DNA from: Paractinoplanes ferrugineus
GTDB lineage: Bacteria > Actinomycetota > Actinomycetes > Mycobacteriales > Micromonosporaceae
Direction of reading: 5' to 3'
Assembly: GCF_016862195.1 (NCBI RefSeq)
Contig: NZ_BOMM01000056.1
Span: forward strand, 1-64,000
Length of the DNA stretch: 64,000 nt
The notes below the pieces were generated by a model. The model ran no database searches. It saw only the letters and a list, made by a program, of their open reading frames with translations, and was not told the DNA's origin. Shown in pieces: positions 1-8,169 of this stretch. Made by a program: the position numbers and the translations under genes. Each line of letters opens with the position of its first letter. The stretch's first letter is position 1.

Positions 1-2
1 CG

Positions 3-554
3 CTAGCCGGCGCGGCGGCGGGCGCGGCGGGCTGCGAGCTCGTCGCCCGCGGCCGGCTCGTCGGGCAGCGGACCGACGGGGGTGGGGCCGGCGGCCGGCT
101 CGGCCGGCAGGTGCGACAACGAACCCTGGATCTCCTTGAACGCTCCGCCGATGGCGATGCCGAACACGCCCTGACCGCCCTGGAGCAGGTCGACGACCTC
201 TTCCGGCGAACGGCACTCGTAGACGGTGGTGCCGTCGGAGATCAGCGTGATGCCGGCCAGATCCTCGACCCCGCGCGAACGCAGTGCCTCGATGGCGCGG
301 CGGATGTTCTGCAACGACACGCCGGCGTCCAGCAGACGCTTGACGACCTTGAGAACGACCAGGTCACGGAACGAATAGAGGCGCTGGGTGCCGGAACCGG
401 ACGCGTCGCGGATGCTCGGCACGACAAGTGTGGTGCGGGCCCAGTAGTCGAGCTGGCGGTAGCTGATGCCGACCGCCTGGCAAGCCGTGACCCCGCGATA
501 GCCGACCGATCCGTCCTCGCCGACGAGTGGGCCCTCTAACGGCTGCTCGTGCAC
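3..554 (-). CDS. MerR-family regulator (Rv1830-like)
   Basis: A 183-residue MerR-type DNA-binding regulator. The helix-turn-helix region spans about residues 22-60, with the motif YRQLDYWARTTLV typical of the MerR recognition segment, followed by a VLKVVKRLLDAGVSLQNIR helix; the C-terminal third is an A/P/R-rich tail. The GTG start is set by GGAGG seven bases upstream. It is the last gene of a block collinear with M. tuberculosis Rv1822-Rv1830, where the equivalent gene is Rv1830. Target genes cannot be read from the sequence. The stop codon lies at bases 3-5, so the gene is complete. Confidence 0.85.
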   Translation of the reverse strand: MHEQPLEGPLVGEDGSVGYRGVTACQAVGISYRQLDYWARTTLVVPSIRDASGSGTQRLYSFRDLVVLKVVKRLLDAGVSLQNIRRAIEALRSRGVEDLAGITLISDGTTVYECRSPEEVVDLLQGGQGVFGIAIGGAFKEIQGSLSHLPAEPAAGPTPVGPLPDEPAAGDELAARRARRRAG

Positions 555-686
555 GCGACTACCTCCCCGCTGCGCGGTGCCGCTTCACCTGGACTTCACG
601 AGCGTATATCTCAGCAGTCGCGGAAACAGTCAGGTAATGCGGCGACACGCCGCCATGGGAGGAAGTCGATCACCCGGCGCGTCCGG

Positions 687-1151
687 TCAGCCGGCGAAAT
701 CCTCCGGGCGGACCTGGTCGAGGAACTCGCGGAACTTCTCGACCTCGTCCTCCTGCTCGTCCGGGATCACGATGCCGGCCTCGGTCAGCACCTGTTCGGC
801 ACAACGGATCGGCGCCCCCACCCGCAACGCCAGGGCGATGGAATCACTCGGCCGGGCGGAAACCCGCACGTCCTCGCCGATCAGCAGGTCGGCGTAGAAG
901 ACGTTGTCCTTCAGCTCGGTGATCTCCACGGCCCGCAGCGGCGCCTTGAGAGCCCCCAGAATGTCCCGTAGGAGGTCATGGGTGAGCGGACGGGCCGGCT
1001 TCACACCCTGCTGCTCGTACGCGATGGCCGTCGCCTCCACGGCGCCGATCCAGATCGGTAGGTACCGATCACCGTCGACCTCCCGCAGCAGGACGATCGG
1101 CTGGTTGCTCGGCAACTCCACCCGAACCCCGACCACGCTCAGCTCGCGCAC
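687..1151 (-). CDS. DUF151 bifunctional nuclease-family protein
   Basis: A 154-residue DUF151 protein (bifunctional DNase/RNase family, Rv1829-like). The family core is visible: LPSNQPIVLLREVDGDRYLP near the N-terminus, then IWIGAVEATAIA, and the ARPSDSIALALR block near residues 95-110; the C-terminus is acidic. An in-frame upstream TTG or GTG would add 19 residues, but the GTG at 1151 has GGAGG six bases upstream and gives the family's usual N-terminus, so it is preferred. It sits between the two MerR genes, as in mycobacteria. Nuclease activity is inferred from family membership only. Confidence 0.85.
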   Translation of the reverse strand: MRELSVVGVRVELPSNQPIVLLREVDGDRYLPIWIGAVEATAIAYEQQGVKPARPLTHDLLRDILGALKAPLRAVEITELKDNVFYADLLIGEDVRVSARPSDSIALALRVGAPIRCAEQVLTEAGIVIPDEQEDEVEKFREFLDQVRPEDFAG

Positions 1152-1241
1152 CGCCCGCCTCCGTGTGTCGTTGTCTGCAAAACAAACCAAAAAGCCGTCA
1201 AGTTGCACGCTACACGCCCGGGACGCGCCCGCCGGAACGGC

Positions 1242-1979
1242 TCAGCGGCCGAGTTCTCCGCGCAAGCCGGCCCGAACCAGTGCGGCGTGCAACTTTTGCG
1301 ACAACGCCTGCAGCTCGCGGGCGGTCTCGCCGGCACGCGCCCGGGCGGCCGGGTCACTCTGCCGCACCAGCGGTGCGAGCAGCTGTGTGAACAGGCCGAC
1401 CTCACGGTCCGCGGCGGCCCGGAACGCCCGCAGGTGGCGCGCTTCCAGCCCGTACCGCGTCAGCCCGACCACGGCCTCGACGATCAGCACCGCGTCGCCG
1501 TCGTACCACCCGGGTGGTTTGGCGGTGACGAGACCGATCTGCTCGAGCTCGTCGAGCAGCGCCGGGGCGACCCCAGTGCGTTCGATCACATCCTCCCGGG
1601 GGACCCGGGTGTCGGACGGATCGGACGCCTTCTCACTGCCCACCGCGACCAGCGCCGGCCGCGCGGGCGCGGGCGGTGCCTCGTCCATGCGGTCGAGTTG
1701 CTCCCGGATTACCCGCAACGGAAGGTACTGGTCGCGTTGCGCGGTCAGCACGAAGCGCAGCCGTGCCACGTCGTTCCAGGAGTATTTGCGGTACCCGGAG
1801 GCGGTGCGCTCGGGATCGACGAGCCCCTCCGCCTCCAGGAACCGCAACTTGGAGATCGTCGTGTCGGGGAACTCGGTGCGCAGGTGCGCGAGCACTTCCC
1901 CGATGCTCATCAGCGCAGCCTCGCGCTGACCCGTGGGCCGTGGCCCCGGGTCGCGTGCGGCAGCCCCTGACGAATTCAC
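1242..1979 (-). CDS. ftsR: FtsR-type MerR regulator
   Basis: A 245-residue MerR regulator matching Rv1828 / corynebacterial FtsR in context and sequence type. The HTH is at about residues 24-60 (MSIGEVLAHLRTEFPDTTIS, then SKLRFLEAEGLV and SGYRKY). A second winged-helix-like effector half follows from about 120, with YGLEARHLRAFRAAADRE near 180. FtsR in Corynebacterium activates ftsZ; the same role here is inference. GTG start, two bases after the garA stop, so it is probably translated from the garA message. A shorter start at the internal Met24 is possible, but the longer form has the family's usual length. Confidence 0.85.
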   Translation of the reverse strand: MNSSGAAARDPGPRPTGQREAALMSIGEVLAHLRTEFPDTTISKLRFLEAEGLVDPERTASGYRKYSWNDVARLRFVLTAQRDQYLPLRVIREQLDRMDEAPPAPARPALVAVGSEKASDPSDTRVPREDVIERTGVAPALLDELEQIGLVTAKPPGWYDGDAVLIVEAVVGLTRYGLEARHLRAFRAAADREVGLFTQLLAPLVRQSDPAARARAGETARELQALSQKLHAALVRAGLRGELGR

Positions 1980-1981
1980 GA

Positions 1982-2428
1982 TCAGTTACCCTCGCCCTCC
2001 GGCCGGGGGCCGGCGATGAAGACGAGGCGGAACTTACCGATCTGGACCTCGTCACCGTTGCTCAGGGTTGCCGCCTCGACGCGCTCACGATTGACGTAGG
2101 TGCCGTTGAGCGAGCCGACGTCGCGCACCGTGAAGGTGCCGGAGTCGCGGTGGAACTCGGCGTGCCGGCGCGACACGGTCACGTCATCGAGGAAGATGTC
2201 GCTGTCGGGATGCCGGCCGCTGGTGGTCACGTCGTGGTCCAGCAGGAACCGCGCTCCGGCGTTGGGGCCGCGGCGCACGACGAGCAGCGCCATACCGGGC
2301 GGGAGCGAACCGGACATCCGGCTCGGCACCACGTCGGTGTCGGGACCCTCAAGCACCTCGTCGAGCGCACCGAGGTTCAGCGTGGACGTGACGTCGAGTG
2401 GGGGGAACTCGTCGTCTGGGCGCGTCAT
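1982..2428 (-). CDS. garA: GarA/OdhI-type FHA regulator
   Basis: A 148-residue FHA protein of the GarA/OdhI family, which inhibits 2-oxoglutarate dehydrogenase and tunes glutamate metabolism when unphosphorylated. The FHA domain is at about residues 48-138, with the phosphothreonine-binding elements GRHPDSD (71-77), SRRHAEF (86-92) and SLNGTYV (106-112). The N-terminal segment that is phosphorylated by PknB/PknG in mycobacteria is represented by VTSTLNL at 13-19, not the mycobacterial ETTSVF. It precedes ftsR by two bases and follows gcvH, as in Rv1826-Rv1828. Confidence 0.92.
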   Translation of the reverse strand: MTRPDDEFPPLDVTSTLNLGALDEVLEGPDTDVVPSRMSGSLPPGMALLVVRRGPNAGARFLLDHDVTTSGRHPDSDIFLDDVTVSRRHAEFHRDSGTFTVRDVGSLNGTYVNRERVEAATLSNGDEVQIGKFRLVFIAGPRPEGEGN

Positions 2429-2628
2429 CGGACCACCTCACGGATCAGTTGGTCGTCGCCAGGCGGCGCGAGGACTCCCCCGCCGCGGCCGTCAGGCCCG
2501 GACGCACGACAATCGGTCTTCAATTTCGTTCTGCAAAGCTGTCCAACACCACTGCACAGTTCAAAAATGCAAATGCGAGCCTAGTCAGCGCCAATATCGG
2601 CGGGCAACCGGACGCGCGGGAATTAGAG
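2429..2628. promoter_or_regulatory. gcvH-garA intergenic region
   Basis: A 200-base gap between gcvH and garA in an otherwise tightly packed block. Bases about 2510-2590 are clearly richer in A/T than the surroundings, which suits a separate promoter for garA-ftsR. No convincing -10/-35 pair or terminator hairpin could be picked out by eye. Confidence 0.35.
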
Positions 2629-3030
2629 TCAGCTCTCGGTCAAAGATTGATAACCGGCGGCGTCGAGCAGCTGCCCGACCGACGCCGGGTCGTCCGGCGC
2701 GATCTCGACGAGCCAGCCGGCCGCGTAGGGCTCGGCGTTGATCAGCTCGGGCTCGTCGGCCAGCGAACCGTTCTTCGACACGATGGTGCCGGCGATCGGC
2801 GCGTAGATCTCCGAGACGCTCTTGGTCGACTCGATCTCGCCGAGCGAGTCGCCGGCCGCGACCGCCGTGCCCTCCTCGGGCAGCTGCACGAAGACGATGT
2901 CGCCCAGCGCGTCCTGCGCGAAGTGGGTGATGCCCACCCGCACGGGCCCGCTGCCGTCACCGGACACCCACTCGTGTTCCGCCGTGTACCGCAGGTCCTC
3001 AGGAATCACGCGATTCTCCCGGTTTGTCAT
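2629..3030 (-). CDS. gcvH: Glycine cleavage H protein
   Basis: A 133-residue lipoyl carrier of the glycine cleavage system, shuttling the aminomethyl group between GcvP, GcvT and the dihydrolipoyl dehydrogenase. The N-terminal RYTAEHEWV and the lipoylation motif IESTKSVSEIYAP are present; Lys70 is the predicted lipoylated residue. Length matches the family. The ATG at 3030 is used; a GTG at 3009 giving a start nearer the family consensus is also possible. No gcvP or gcvT is nearby, which is also the arrangement at the mycobacterial garA locus. Confidence 0.93.
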   Translation of the reverse strand: MTNRENRVIPEDLRYTAEHEWVSGDGSGPVRVGITHFAQDALGDIVFVQLPEEGTAVAAGDSLGEIESTKSVSEIYAPIAGTIVSKNGSLADEPELINAEPYAAGWLVEIAPDDPASVGQLLDAAGYQSLTES

Positions 3031-3048
3031 ACATTTGCCCCAAGCCTC

Positions 3049-4206
3049 TCACGAGGCCGGCTTGGCGTATTGCAGAGTCGTGGCCTTGCGCACCGCGGTC
3101 ACCTCGACGGTGCCGCGCTGTTCCATCGTCACGCTACCGCCGCCGCTGTTCACCGACGCGACCACCCCGCCCGGGATCTGCAACGCCGTCTGCATAGTCT
3201 GCGGCTGCCCGATGACCGACAAGGTGTACGGCGCGGCGAGCTTGGCGCTGTCCGCGATGATCCCGCCCCCCTCGGCGTCCACGAAATAGCTGGACGCCAC
3301 GATCCGCACGCTCAGCCCGTTCGACCCGGTCAGCTGCAACACCTCGCCGCCGGCCCCGCGCAACTCCTGCACGGCATTGAGGATCGACGACGCCTTCACC
3401 CGGTCCAGCGTGATCACCAGCCCCGGCCCGCGCCCCGGCAGCGTGCCCGCGAGCAGGCCCAGCTCATCGGCCCGCTTCTCGGCCTCGGCAAGTGCCGCCT
3501 GCCGACCCGCCACACCCGAACTCAACTGCCGCTGACTCTGCTCGAGGGCGTTGATCTGACTCTGCAGCCGGCTGTCACTGGCATCCAGATCGGACAGAAT
3601 CCGCACCAGGTCCTCCTGCCGCGCACTGGCCAGTCCCTGATCCCCGTCGTTGCTGCGCAACTGCACCACGAGCGTGAACCCGAACAATGCCAACAGCAAC
3701 GCGATCAGGGTGCCGGCCGAGGTGAGCCGGCGCCGGGCCGGCCCGTCCTGCTTGGGTACGGCCGGAGCACCCGCCCCCGAGCTCACCGGATCGAGTGACG
3801 CGTCGATGCCTTGGCCCGGTTCGCCGGTCCCCACCGACGCACGCTTGACCGGCTCGTCAAGCCGCGCCGTGTCCTCGTCGTCCCCCGCGCCTCGGTTCGG
3901 GGTGGTGGGACGGGGCAGCTGTTCGCCGGGCCGGGGCAGGCGCACGGTCGCGCCTTCACCCGGTGGTCCGGCGGAGGGCCGGGCGAGGGCGGCGGTCGGC
4001 TCGTCGGCGTCCGGGACGGCCGGAGGTGCCGGCGGAGTCAGGCGCGTGGTCGCCTCGCCCGGGTCGGGCCTGGTGTTCGCTGGTGAATCCGCGGGGGCGG
4101 CCGTGGTGCGGTCGGGGACGGCTTTCGCCGTACCGTCCTCGGCATTTGACGTCGGCGGAGGCCGGCGTCCCGCGGTGGGCAGATCGGGGTTCTGGTCGTC
4201 GCTCAT
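3049..4206 (-). CDS. DUF881 membrane protein (Rv1825-like)
   Basis: A 385-residue DUF881 protein. Residues 1-160 are a Pro/Thr/Ala-rich, probably disordered cytoplasmic tail. One membrane helix follows at about 165-183 (LIALLLALFGFTLVVQL), then a coiled-coil stretch around 200-250 and the DUF881 domain (GRGPGLVITLDR onward) on the outer side. The ATG at 4206 lies two bases after the sbp stop, so the longer upstream reading frame through sbp is rejected. It belongs to the pgsA-DUF881-sbp-DUF881 operon. The family's function is not established; an envelope or division role is inference from context. Confidence 0.85.
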   Translation of the reverse strand: MSDDQNPDLPTAGRRPPPTSNAEDGTAKAVPDRTTAAPADSPANTRPDPGEATTRLTPPAPPAVPDADEPTAALARPSAGPPGEGATVRLPRPGEQLPRPTTPNRGAGDDEDTARLDEPVKRASVGTGEPGQGIDASLDPVSSGAGAPAVPKQDGPARRRLTSAGTLIALLLALFGFTLVVQLRSNDGDQGLASARQEDLVRILSDLDASDSRLQSQINALEQSQRQLSSGVAGRQAALAEAEKRADELGLLAGTLPGRGPGLVITLDRVKASSILNAVQELRGAGGEVLQLTGSNGLSVRIVASSYFVDAEGGGIIADSAKLAAPYTLSVIGQPQTMQTALQIPGGVVASVNSGGGSVTMEQRGTVEVTAVRKATTLQYAKPAS

Positions 4207-4208
4207 CG

Positions 4209-4541
4209 TCACGCCCGGAAGAGGTGGCGGCGGATGGCCGCGACGTTGCCGAAGATGCGGACGCCGAGCACGACGACGACGCCGGTGGAGAGCTGACCGC
4301 CGACGCCGAGTTGGTCGCCGAGGTAGACGATCAGGGCGGCGACCAGGACGTTCGAGATGAAGGAGACGACGAACTGTTTGTCGTCGAAGATGCCGTCGAG
4401 TTTCGCGCGCACCCCGCCGAACACCGCGTCGAGCGCCGCGACCACGGCGATCGGCAGATAGGGCTGGAGCGCGGCGGGAACCGTGGGGTGGAACAGGATG
4501 CCCAGCGCTACGCCGGCGACCAGGGCGAGAACGGCGATCAT
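4209..4541 (-). CDS. sbp: Small basic protein Sbp (DUF1290)
   Basis: A 110-residue polytopic membrane protein of the DUF1290/small basic protein family. Three hydrophobic segments are visible (residues 1-16, about 27-42, about 60-78), plus a fourth weaker one ending in RIFGNVAAIRRHLF. The ATG overlaps the stop of the upstream DUF881 gene in an ATGA, so translation is probably coupled. Sbp is typically flanked by DUF881 genes in Gram-positive bacteria, exactly as here. Molecular function is unknown. Confidence 0.85.
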   Translation of the reverse strand: MIAVLALVAGVALGILFHPTVPAALQPYLPIAVVAALDAVFGGVRAKLDGIFDDKQFVVSFISNVLVAALIVYLGDQLGVGGQLSTGVVVVLGVRIFGNVAAIRRHLFRA

Positions 4542-5446
4542 CGGCCGCCTTCCGATGTGGACGGGCCGGCCGACACCGAGCCCGAGGAACTGGGGAAGCC
4601 CGACGGTGCGGGCGGTGGGGTGGACGGCTCGGCGACGCGCAACTTGAGCTCGGTGGCCGCGGCGAGGGTGACGTTCTTGGCTTCACGGGTGGCGAAGGAC
4701 ATGCCGTACTTCGTGGCGAGCTCCTGGAAGAACCGGCCCGCGTAGCCGTCCGCGAACTTCTCGGCGAGATCGTCGGGGCCGATCGCGATCACCTCGTACG
4801 GCGTGGTCACCGGCCGGAAGTCGACCAGGATCGCCTCGCCGGCCTGACGGATCGTCGACGTCGCGGTGAGCCGCTGCCCGTTGATCGTGACCGCCTCGGC
4901 GCCCTGCGACCAGAGCGCGTTGGTGGCCAGCTGGAGGTCGGTGTCCTTGACCCGGGCGGCGGTGTTGCGTTCGCCGGTGAGCGCGTTGATCGGGGTCGGG
5001 CCGTCGGCCAGGGTGACCTTGGCACCCGAACCCTTCACAGCGGCCAGCCCGGTCGCCGCCTCGAGGTCACGCAGGCGCGCCACGGTGGCTCCGCCGAGTT
5101 CCCGTTCGCGCAGGCTGTTGACCTCGTCGCTGAGCTGGTCGGCGCGGTTCTGCAGGTCGACCGTGTCGTCCCGGCGCTTCTGCACCTGGTCGATCAGGGT
5201 CGCGCGGGCCTTGGTGCGGGCCGGTTCGTCGGCGACCGTCTGCTGGTAGGCGACGACGAGCAGGAAACCGAGAACGACCAGGGTCACCGCCAGGCTGCCG
5301 CCGCTCAGCCACTTGCGGGCGCCGGTCGGCTCGCCCTCGACCGCCTTGCGGGCGGCGGCGTCGGCATATCCGGGGTCCAGCGGGTTGCGGAACAGTTCGG
5401 TGAGGAAGTCGGCGGGATAGACGCGCTTCGGCTCGGTCCCACTCAT
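4538..5446 (-). CDS. DUF881 membrane protein (Rv1823-like)
   Basis: A 302-residue DUF881 protein with a 45-residue cytoplasmic N-terminus, a membrane helix at about 50-69, a coiled-coil region around 75-125 and the DUF881 domain after it (GSGAKVTLADGP; LWSQGAEAVTINGQRL). The tail is Pro/Ser-rich. The start is the ATG at 5446, which overlaps the pgsA stop as ATGA; longer in-frame starts would run back into pgsA. It is the first of two DUF881 paralogues flanking sbp. Confidence 0.85.
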   Translation of the reverse strand: MSGTEPKRVYPADFLTELFRNPLDPGYADAAARKAVEGEPTGARKWLSGGSLAVTLVVLGFLLVVAYQQTVADEPARTKARATLIDQVQKRRDDTVDLQNRADQLSDEVNSLRERELGGATVARLRDLEAATGLAAVKGSGAKVTLADGPTPINALTGERNTAARVKDTDLQLATNALWSQGAEAVTINGQRLTATSTIRQAGEAILVDFRPVTTPYEVIAIGPDDLAEKFADGYAGRFFQELATKYGMSFATREAKNVTLAAATELKLRVAEPSTPPPAPSGFPSSSGSVSAGPSTSEGGR

Positions 5447-6051
5447 CCGGCCGCCGCCGCGGCTCTGGATGCTCGCAGGAGCTGCGCGGTCTGCGCGAGA
5501 TAGAGGGCGGCGGCCGCCCAGTAGAGGCCGAGCGCCCACCAGGCCAGGCCCCAGCCGGCCGGGGCCAGCCACGACGAGACGGAGTCGACCGCCTGCGCCA
5601 GCAGGATCACCGGGAACGCGGCGAGCAGCACGAACGTGCCAGTCTTGCCGACGTAATGCACCGGTGGTGGCCCGTAACCGTTGCGGCGCAACACCAGCAG
5701 GGCGATGCCGAGCACCACCTCGCGGGCCAGCAGGGCGCCGGTCAGCCAGTAGGGCACGACGCCCCGGATGGTGAAGCCGATGAGCGTGGCCAGGATGTAG
5801 AGCCGGTCGGCGAACGGGTCGAGCAGTTCACCGAGGCGGCTCACCGAGTTCATCCGGCGGGCCACGAAGCCGTCCACCCAGTCGGTGGTGCCACCGACCG
5901 CCAGGACGATCACGGCGGCGACGTCGTGTTTCGGCCCGAGCAGCAGGTAGAGGAACAGCGGCACGCCCAGCAGCCGGATGAAGCTGATGACGTTGGGGAT
6001 CGTCCAGATCCGGTTGGAGGCGGCGATGGACGGCGCAGGGTGCTGCGACAT
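5443..6051 (-). CDS. pgsA2: CDP-alcohol phosphatidyltransferase
   Basis: A 202-residue membrane enzyme transferring a phosphatidyl group from CDP-diacylglycerol to an alcohol. The family signature is intact: Asp57, Asp60-Gly61, Ala64-Arg65, Gly74, Asp78 and Asp82 in TDWVDGFVARR...GELLDPFADR. Several hydrophobic helices surround it. The ATG at 6051 has GAGGAAG upstream and removes a poorly conserved 24-residue extension. Position matches Rv1822 (annotated pgsA2); whether the acceptor is glycerol phosphate or phosphatidylglycerol cannot be decided here. It heads the DUF881-sbp operon. Confidence 0.85.
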   Translation of the reverse strand: MSQHPAPSIAASNRIWTIPNVISFIRLLGVPLFLYLLLGPKHDVAAVIVLAVGGTTDWVDGFVARRMNSVSRLGELLDPFADRLYILATLIGFTIRGVVPYWLTGALLAREVVLGIALLVLRRNGYGPPPVHYVGKTGTFVLLAAFPVILLAQAVDSVSSWLAPAGWGLAWWALGLYWAAAALYLAQTAQLLRASRAAAAAG

Positions 6052-6140
6052 CGCGACTTCCTCTCCCCCTCCGGAGACGGCACGGCCAGACTCCGGGCAA
6101 GTCTGCCCCCGACCGGTCGGCACCGGTCACTCGCCGAGCC

Positions 6141-6146
6141 ACTATA
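6141..6146 (-). promoter_or_regulatory. Possible -10 box of the pgsA operon
   Basis: On the minus strand TATAGT lies about 90 bases upstream of the pgsA start. No good -35 partner is seen at 16-18 bases, so this is only a candidate. Confidence 0.25.
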
Positions 6147-6219
6147 ACCAGCCCCGAGCCCGCTGCCCGTCACCCGTCGCGTGCCGCACAGCGTGTCCGC
6201 CGTCCTAGGATCCTAGCTG

Positions 6220-8163
6220 TCAGCCTCTTCCCCGCCGCGCCCGCACGTAGTCGTCGACGACATAGCGGCCCAACTCGTCGGCATCCGGGCTGAACACCCG
6301 GCCGCCGTTGCGCTCGGCCACCTTCCCGACGAACGCCTGCAGACCCGGGTCCTCGCCCAGCATGAAGAAGTTGAGCGTCGCCCCGAACCGGGTCAGGTGG
6401 TCGACCTCGTGCACGGTCGCCCGCACGGTCGCGGGCGTCGGCGGCCACCAGAAGTAGGACTCACCGTCCTCGAGATGAGCGGTCGGCTCGCCGTCGGTCA
6501 CGATCATCACGACCGGCTCGGAACCCGGGTGGCGGCGCAGGTGGCGGCCGGCCAGGTTGAGCGCGTGCTGCAGGTTGGTGCCCTTCTCGGCGGTCGGGTC
6601 GATCGCCGCCAACTGCCCCTGGGACAGCACCGACGCGTATTTCCCGAAGCCGATGATCTGCAGCGAATCCTGCGGGAACTGGGTCTCGACCAGGTGTGAC
6701 AGCGCGAGGGCGGTCTGCTTCATCGGACCCCAGCGACCGTCCGCGTACATCGAGTAGGACAGGTCGACACACAGCGCGACCGCCGCCGACGCCCGGCGCT
6801 CGGTCTCGGCCACCTCGAAGTCCTCCGGGCGCAACCGCACCGGAAGGGTCGCCACGCCGCTGCGCCGGATCGCGTTGCCGATCGTGCGGACCACGTCGAG
6901 CGGCTGCTCGTCGCCGTACTCCCAGCGCCGCGACGAACCGATCAGGTCGCCCGCCGCACCGGCGTCGCGCAGGTCGTGCTGACCCTGCCGCTTGCCCTTG
7001 AGCTGGTCGAACACCTGGGCCAAGGCGGTGCGGCCGAGCCGGCGCAGCGCCTTCGGCGACAACGTCAGGCCTTCCGCGTCACGCTGCACCCACCCCTGCC
7101 GGGCCAGCTCACGTTCAAGATCACGCAGGCGGCGCACGTCGTCGGCCGAGCCCCGGCCCAGCTGCCGCTCCACCATCTCGACGTCGATGTCGTCGAGGGT
7201 CGCGCCCGGATGCTCCTGGCCCAGCTGGTCGAGCAGTTCGTCGAGCTCGCCGATCTCACCCAGGGCCGCCGCCGCGTCGCCGTAGCCGAGGTCGTCGGGC
7301 CCGCGCATCCGCTGCTCGCCACGTCCCCAGTTGAGCTGCGGACGCAGGGCACGCAGGTTGTCGGTGAGCTCGCCGAGCTGCCCGCGCAGCGGACCGTCCC
7401 CCAGGGCCTGGTCCATCAGCCGGGACAGCTCCTCCTGCTGTTGCGCCGACAGGGAGCGCATCAGGCGCTCGGACGCGGCCGCCCGCCGGGCCAGCGAGTC
7501 GATCAGCTCCTCGATGTTCGCCGGGTTCTCCGGGAAGAACTGGCCGTGCTTGTCCATGAACTGCCGGAAAGCGTCGTCGGTGTCCTCACCCCGCGCGTGT
7601 CGCTGGAGGAGATCGTTGAGGTCGCCCACCATCTCCGACACGCCGTCGAAGTCGCCGTTCTCCAGCGCCTGCTTCATGCCGGCGAAACGCTGCTCGACGA
7701 CCTCCCGCTTGAGCCCGTCGAGAATCTGCTGGTAGAGCCCGCGCGCCTCGTCGGAGGTCCAGTTGTATTCGGACAATTCCTCGACGGCCCTCGCCGTGGA
7801 CCTGGGCAGGTTGTCCAGGACGGCCTCGGCGAACCGGGAGTCGTCGTCATCGCCGGCGCGCAGAGCATCACGCTCGGTCGCCAACGCCTGGTCGAGCAAC
7901 TGCTGGGCGCGGGTGACCGCCCCGTCGAGGTTGCCCCGCCGCAGCGCGTCCCGCCGCATGCGCCGGGCCCGGTCCCGCAACTCGTCGAGCCCGCGACCCT
8001 GCCGCGGCCCACGCCGCAGCAGGTCACGAAGCACGTCCCGCAGGCTGTCGCCGGCCAGCACCCGCTCGCCGACCTCGTCGACCGCGGCCCGCACGTCGTA
8101 GGGCGGCGCGAGCGGGTCCGGCCCGTCGCGCCACGCACCGTAACGAAATCTGTTTCCGGCCAC
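6220..8163 (-). CDS. VWA-domain protein, partner of AAA ATPase
   Basis: A 647-residue cytosolic protein with a C-terminal von Willebrand A domain. The metal-binding MIDAS site is intact: DLSYS at 467-471, a GTN threonine near 529 and TDGE near 556-559. Residues 1-450 are helical and charged, resembling the chelatase D-type linker. No signal peptide or membrane helix. It starts (GTG) six bases after the AAA ATPase stop. The pair resembles mycobacterial Rv0958-Rv0959 (called magnesium-chelatase-like). MoxR/ChlI plus VWA pairs generally act as chaperone or metal-insertion machines; the client here is unknown. Confidence 0.82.
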   Translation of the reverse strand: MAGNRFRYGAWRDGPDPLAPPYDVRAAVDEVGERVLAGDSLRDVLRDLLRRGPRQGRGLDELRDRARRMRRDALRRGNLDGAVTRAQQLLDQALATERDALRAGDDDDSRFAEAVLDNLPRSTARAVEELSEYNWTSDEARGLYQQILDGLKREVVEQRFAGMKQALENGDFDGVSEMVGDLNDLLQRHARGEDTDDAFRQFMDKHGQFFPENPANIEELIDSLARRAAASERLMRSLSAQQQEELSRLMDQALGDGPLRGQLGELTDNLRALRPQLNWGRGEQRMRGPDDLGYGDAAAALGEIGELDELLDQLGQEHPGATLDDIDVEMVERQLGRGSADDVRRLRDLERELARQGWVQRDAEGLTLSPKALRRLGRTALAQVFDQLKGKRQGQHDLRDAGAAGDLIGSSRRWEYGDEQPLDVVRTIGNAIRRSGVATLPVRLRPEDFEVAETERRASAAVALCVDLSYSMYADGRWGPMKQTALALSHLVETQFPQDSLQIIGFGKYASVLSQGQLAAIDPTAEKGTNLQHALNLAGRHLRRHPGSEPVVMIVTDGEPTAHLEDGESYFWWPPTPATVRATVHEVDHLTRFGATLNFFMLGEDPGLQAFVGKVAERNGGRVFSPDADELGRYVVDDYVRARRGRG

Positions 8164-8169
8164 GTCTGG

